The position numbers were made by a program, and so were the translations under genes. Positions 5,496 to 7,686 of a stretch of DNA of 7,686 nt are shown here, piece after piece. Each line of letters starts with the position of its first letter. Position 1 is the stretch's first letter. Source of the stretch: JAAYAY01 sp964429355 (GTDB taxonomy: Bacteria; Planctomycetota; Planctomycetia; Pirellulales; Thermoguttaceae); assembly GCA_964429355.1 (NCBI GenBank), contig CAYSCH010000429.1:1-7686 (forward strand), in the 5' to 3' direction. Under the pieces are notes generated by a model that saw only the letters and a program-made list of their open reading frames with translations, made no database searches and had not been told where the DNA came from.

Positions 5496-7607
5496 ATGAG
5501 ACCGTTTGAAATCGACTGGTCCGACTTCATCGAGCGGCTCGCCGCGTGGGATCGGCTCTCGCTGCCGGCGCGTAAGGCGTTTACCGAGTTGAAGTCCGAT
5601 CGAGGTAGCGAGGTAACGAACTTCGACGGCTGCGCACCGGACCTCGTCGCGGCAGGTTTCCTGAGCTACTACGCCGACGGCCAGCGTGTCAGGCTTTGCA
5701 GGGAGTGTTACCCTTTTGCCGGCGCTGTCCGCGCGATGACCCGCCACGATATTTTCGGGAGTCCCGGCGAGGAGACCTATTACGCATATCTCCACGATCA
5801 CTTCACGGCCAGGCAGCGGACCCTCCTCACGCCGCATTCTCACCGCTACGGCTACGGCGACGAGACGTATCTTCTTCGGCACTCGAGATCCATGGCATGG
5901 CTGGAGCGGCTGCAGACGGCCGAGGACTGCACTCGTTGGGAACAAGGCGGCGACTTCGGCGAGCCGCTGCTGAATCAACCGGACATATTGGCGGCCGTCC
6001 GCCAGGTCGTCGGGCAGCTCACGACGTTTCACGGTCCCGTCACCCTGCGCGACCTGCCGGACCGATTCGCCACACTGTCTGCGGCAGAGTTGGGCAAGGC
6101 GATTCGGGCGGGCATCCGCTACCTGTTCTTGTTTCCTGCCATGCGCCCGGACGACATGACACCCGTAATCGGCCTTTGGCCGGCGATCACCCAACGCCTG
6201 CATCGTCCCAAACCCAAACAACCAAAACGTGTTACGCCGGACGAAACGTATCACAGTGCACTCTTGATGGACGACATCACGAGCATCCTGGTGGCAGCTA
6301 CAACCTGCTCGTTGCGGATTCGCGCCAACGACGGAGCGTTGTTCGCGAAAGCCCGGAAGGAGATCATGTCGAGCCTCGTGTCGGTACCCGACTGGATCGG
6401 GGAGTTCGACGGTTGTTCGCCCACCGAACGAATCGATACGGCGTTACAGCTTCTTCGAATGCTGGAGTATGTCAAGACGGCCGGAAGGGAGGGCAAAGAC
6501 CTTTCGCTGCGGACCACCGATCGGGGGGCCGACTGGCTGGCGGAAATCGCCAAAAATCGGCTGATCACGATTCTCGATCGGTTGAATCCGGACAAGTCAG
6601 GAACTCGCAAGAAGGGGCGGTCGCCCAAAACGAATCCGTTCAACCCCGTGCCTGAATTCATCGACGGCGATTGGCATGATTCTGCCTATCTGTTCAGGTT
6701 GATTCCATTCACGATTGAGATCGTAGGCAATCGTGATTGGAGCTTCCTGGCAGCACTGGTCAGGGCCTTCGAAACGCTTCGCGGCGATGACTTCGTGCTC
6801 GTCGAGGAATTCCTCGATTGGCACAGCCAACAGCTCAACCCTTTGATAAGTTTACGGAAGGAAGGAAGGCCCCTGGAACTCGGCATTGGATGGTCGAGGC
6901 ACGTGCCTTCGGAAGAGGAGACGGAGGCCATCTGGCGAAACCTTCTTGCCGAATTCGCCCTCACTCGGTTGTTTCCGCTGGGAGGACTACGAATGGGAAT
7001 CGTCGGTAAACATCGCGAGAAGTGCATTTCGCTGACCGACGCCGGACGGTATCTGCTGGGCTTGGTCGAGGATTTCAACTATGGGCCCGAGCACGACGGC
7101 GACAAGCCCGTCCTGGTCCAACCCAATTTCGACGTCGTGTTCATGTCCCCGTCACCACAAGCCGAGGCATCTATCGGGCGCTTCGCCCAGCGCATGGGCC
7201 AGCGCGTCGGGACTCTGTTCAAGATCACAAAGTCATCGATTCTCGCTGCCGCATGCACCGGCATGACCTCTCAACAGGTTCTCGACACGCTCCGGTCCAA
7301 CTCTGCGAAAGAGGTTCCCCCCAATCTGGAGCGAGAAATACAAGGTTGGTTCGGTCAGTGCCGACGGGTGACGGTCAGGCGGGCAATTCTCGTCGATTGC
7401 CCCGACGCCCACACGGCGGCACGTGTCCTCGCGGCCGGTGGCAAAAACGCCATGGCCATCACGGACACGGTGATCGAGCTGGCAGACTCGAAACATGATG
7501 CCGCACTCTTCCGCAAGCTTGATGCCATGGGAATCTTCGCCAACCAATCGAAACCGCCGTCCGCCAAGAAGAGCCGCAGGAAAGGTTCTCGGAAGAGACG
7601 ATGGTGA
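5496..7607 (+). CDS. XPB-associated protein B, p52-like (703 aa)
   Basis: The ATG lies 16 bases after the XPB stop, with a modest GGA (5487-5489) in front, so it belongs to the same transcript. Order of parts: a helical N-terminal region (1-230) with no recognised motif; a basic proline-containing linker near 230-245; a helical middle (250-350); a basic linker near 365-385; a helical segment with VEEFLDW (436-442); CISLTDAGRYLLG (510-522); then the helicase-associated domain starting VQPN (541-544) through LFKITKSS (574-581), TGM (588-590), VPPN (607-610) and GW (617-618). The last module (about 625-680) ends in a basic tail, KKSRRKGSRKRRW. It shares the order LTD-GR, VQPN, S, GM, P, W and basic tail with the 774-aa protein, so the two are diverged paralogues, but it carries one domain copy rather than two. 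Likely a second non-enzymatic helicase subunit; whether both bind at once or compete is unknown. Confidence 0.87.
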   Translation: MRPFEIDWSDFIERLAAWDRLSLPARKAFTELKSDRGSEVTNFDGCAPDLVAAGFLSYYADGQRVRLCRECYPFAGAVRAMTRHDIFGSPGEETYYAYLHDHFTARQRTLLTPHSHRYGYGDETYLLRHSRSMAWLERLQTAEDCTRWEQGGDFGEPLLNQPDILAAVRQVVGQLTTFHGPVTLRDLPDRFATLSAAELGKAIRAGIRYLFLFPAMRPDDMTPVIGLWPAITQRLHRPKPKQPKRVTPDETYHSALLMDDITSILVAATTCSLRIRANDGALFAKARKEIMSSLVSVPDWIGEFDGCSPTERIDTALQLLRMLEYVKTAGREGKDLSLRTTDRGADWLAEIAKNRLITILDRLNPDKSGTRKKGRSPKTNPFNPVPEFIDGDWHDSAYLFRLIPFTIEIVGNRDWSFLAALVRAFETLRGDDFVLVEEFLDWHSQQLNPLISLRKEGRPLELGIGWSRHVPSEEETEAIWRNLLAEFALTRLFPLGGLRMGIVGKHREKCISLTDAGRYLLGLVEDFNYGPEHDGDKPVLVQPNFDVVFMSPSPQAEASIGRFAQRMGQRVGTLFKITKSSILAAACTGMTSQQVLDTLRSNSAKEVPPNLEREIQGWFGQCRRVTVRRAILVDCPDAHTAARVLAAGGKNAMAITDTVIELADSKHDAALFRKLDAMGIFANQSKPPSAKKSRRKGSRKRRW
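6802..6817. repeat. 16-base perfect palindrome inside the 703-aa gene
   Basis: TCGAGGAATTCCTCGA reads the same on both strands and encodes part of VEEFLD. With no spacer it is operator-like rather than a hairpin, but it lies deep in a coding sequence, so chance is likely. Confidence 0.45.
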
Positions 7608-7634
7608 GTTGTCCCGGGAAAATGCTGTTTCTGC

Positions 7635-7671
7635 CGAGCGGTAGCTCGTATTCGTTGGCGGCCCTGCCGCC
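7635..7671 (+). other. Two tandem hairpins after the last gene
   Basis: CGAGC (7635-7639) pairs with GCTCG (7644-7648) around GGTA; GGCGGC (7657-7662) pairs with GCCGCC (7666-7671) around CCT. No T-run follows either, so they are not standard intrinsic terminators. They may protect the 3' end of the message or act as a weak terminator. Nothing else is seen between 7608 and 7686. Confidence 0.45.
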
Positions 7672-7686
7672 CTGTACTACTAACCT

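Noticed and set aside
5361..6254. 297-codon minus-strand open frame
   Set aside because: Antisense to the end of XPB and the start of the 703-aa gene, both strongly supported; translation rich in Arg and without motifs.
5696..6655. 319-codon + strand frame overlapping the 703-aa gene
   Set aside because: Out-of-frame shadow, rich in Arg/Gly/Pro as expected for a shifted GC-rich gene; the 703-aa frame carries the conserved domain.
2796..7126. GGTCCAACCCAA found at 2796-2807 and 7115-7126 as a DNA direct repeat
   Set aside because: Both copies encode the conserved VQPN start of the helicase-associated domain; this is protein conservation, not a DNA repeat.
1..7686. CRISPR array, insertion sequence or integrase
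   Set aside because: No regularly spaced repeats, no transposase or integrase motifs, and no paired terminal inverted repeats were seen on either strand.

Overview
The window is bacterial DNA, moderately GC-rich. It uses Shine-Dalgarno sites, GTG and TTG starts, an intrinsic terminator, and a tRNA whose CCA end is not encoded. I cannot name the phylum; Planctomycetota or another GC-rich group with XPB helicases would fit, but this is a weak guess. All genes read on the + strand.

Layout: bases 1-53 are the 3' part of a tRNA-Arg(ACG), followed by its terminator (71-111). Bases 112-489 carry no convincing gene but hold three good hairpins. A 143-residue hypothetical protein I do not recognise follows (490-921). 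Then comes a four-gene block: an 83-residue protein (1087-1338), a 774-residue protein (1447-3771), an XPB-type DNA helicase (3782-5479) and a 703-residue protein (5496-7607). The last three are separated by only 10 and 16 bases and are almost certainly one transcript. The tail (7608-7686) holds two tandem hairpins.

The main observation is that all four proteins of the block share sequence. Both large partners carry the XPB/Ssl2-like helicase-associated domain (PF13625 type), which is also the N-terminal domain of the helicase. The 83-residue protein is a free-standing copy of the last sub-module of that domain. In eukaryotic TFIIH, XPB is held and stimulated by p52 (whose clutch domain resembles the XPB N-terminus) and by tiny p8, which pairs with the p52 C-terminus. 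The block therefore reads as a bacterial XPB / p52-like / p8-like module, with the p52-like subunit present as two diverged paralogues flanking the helicase. The resemblance is seen in sequence; the TFIIH-like assembly, and whether it serves repair, transcription or defence, is inference. No nuclease is encoded in the window.
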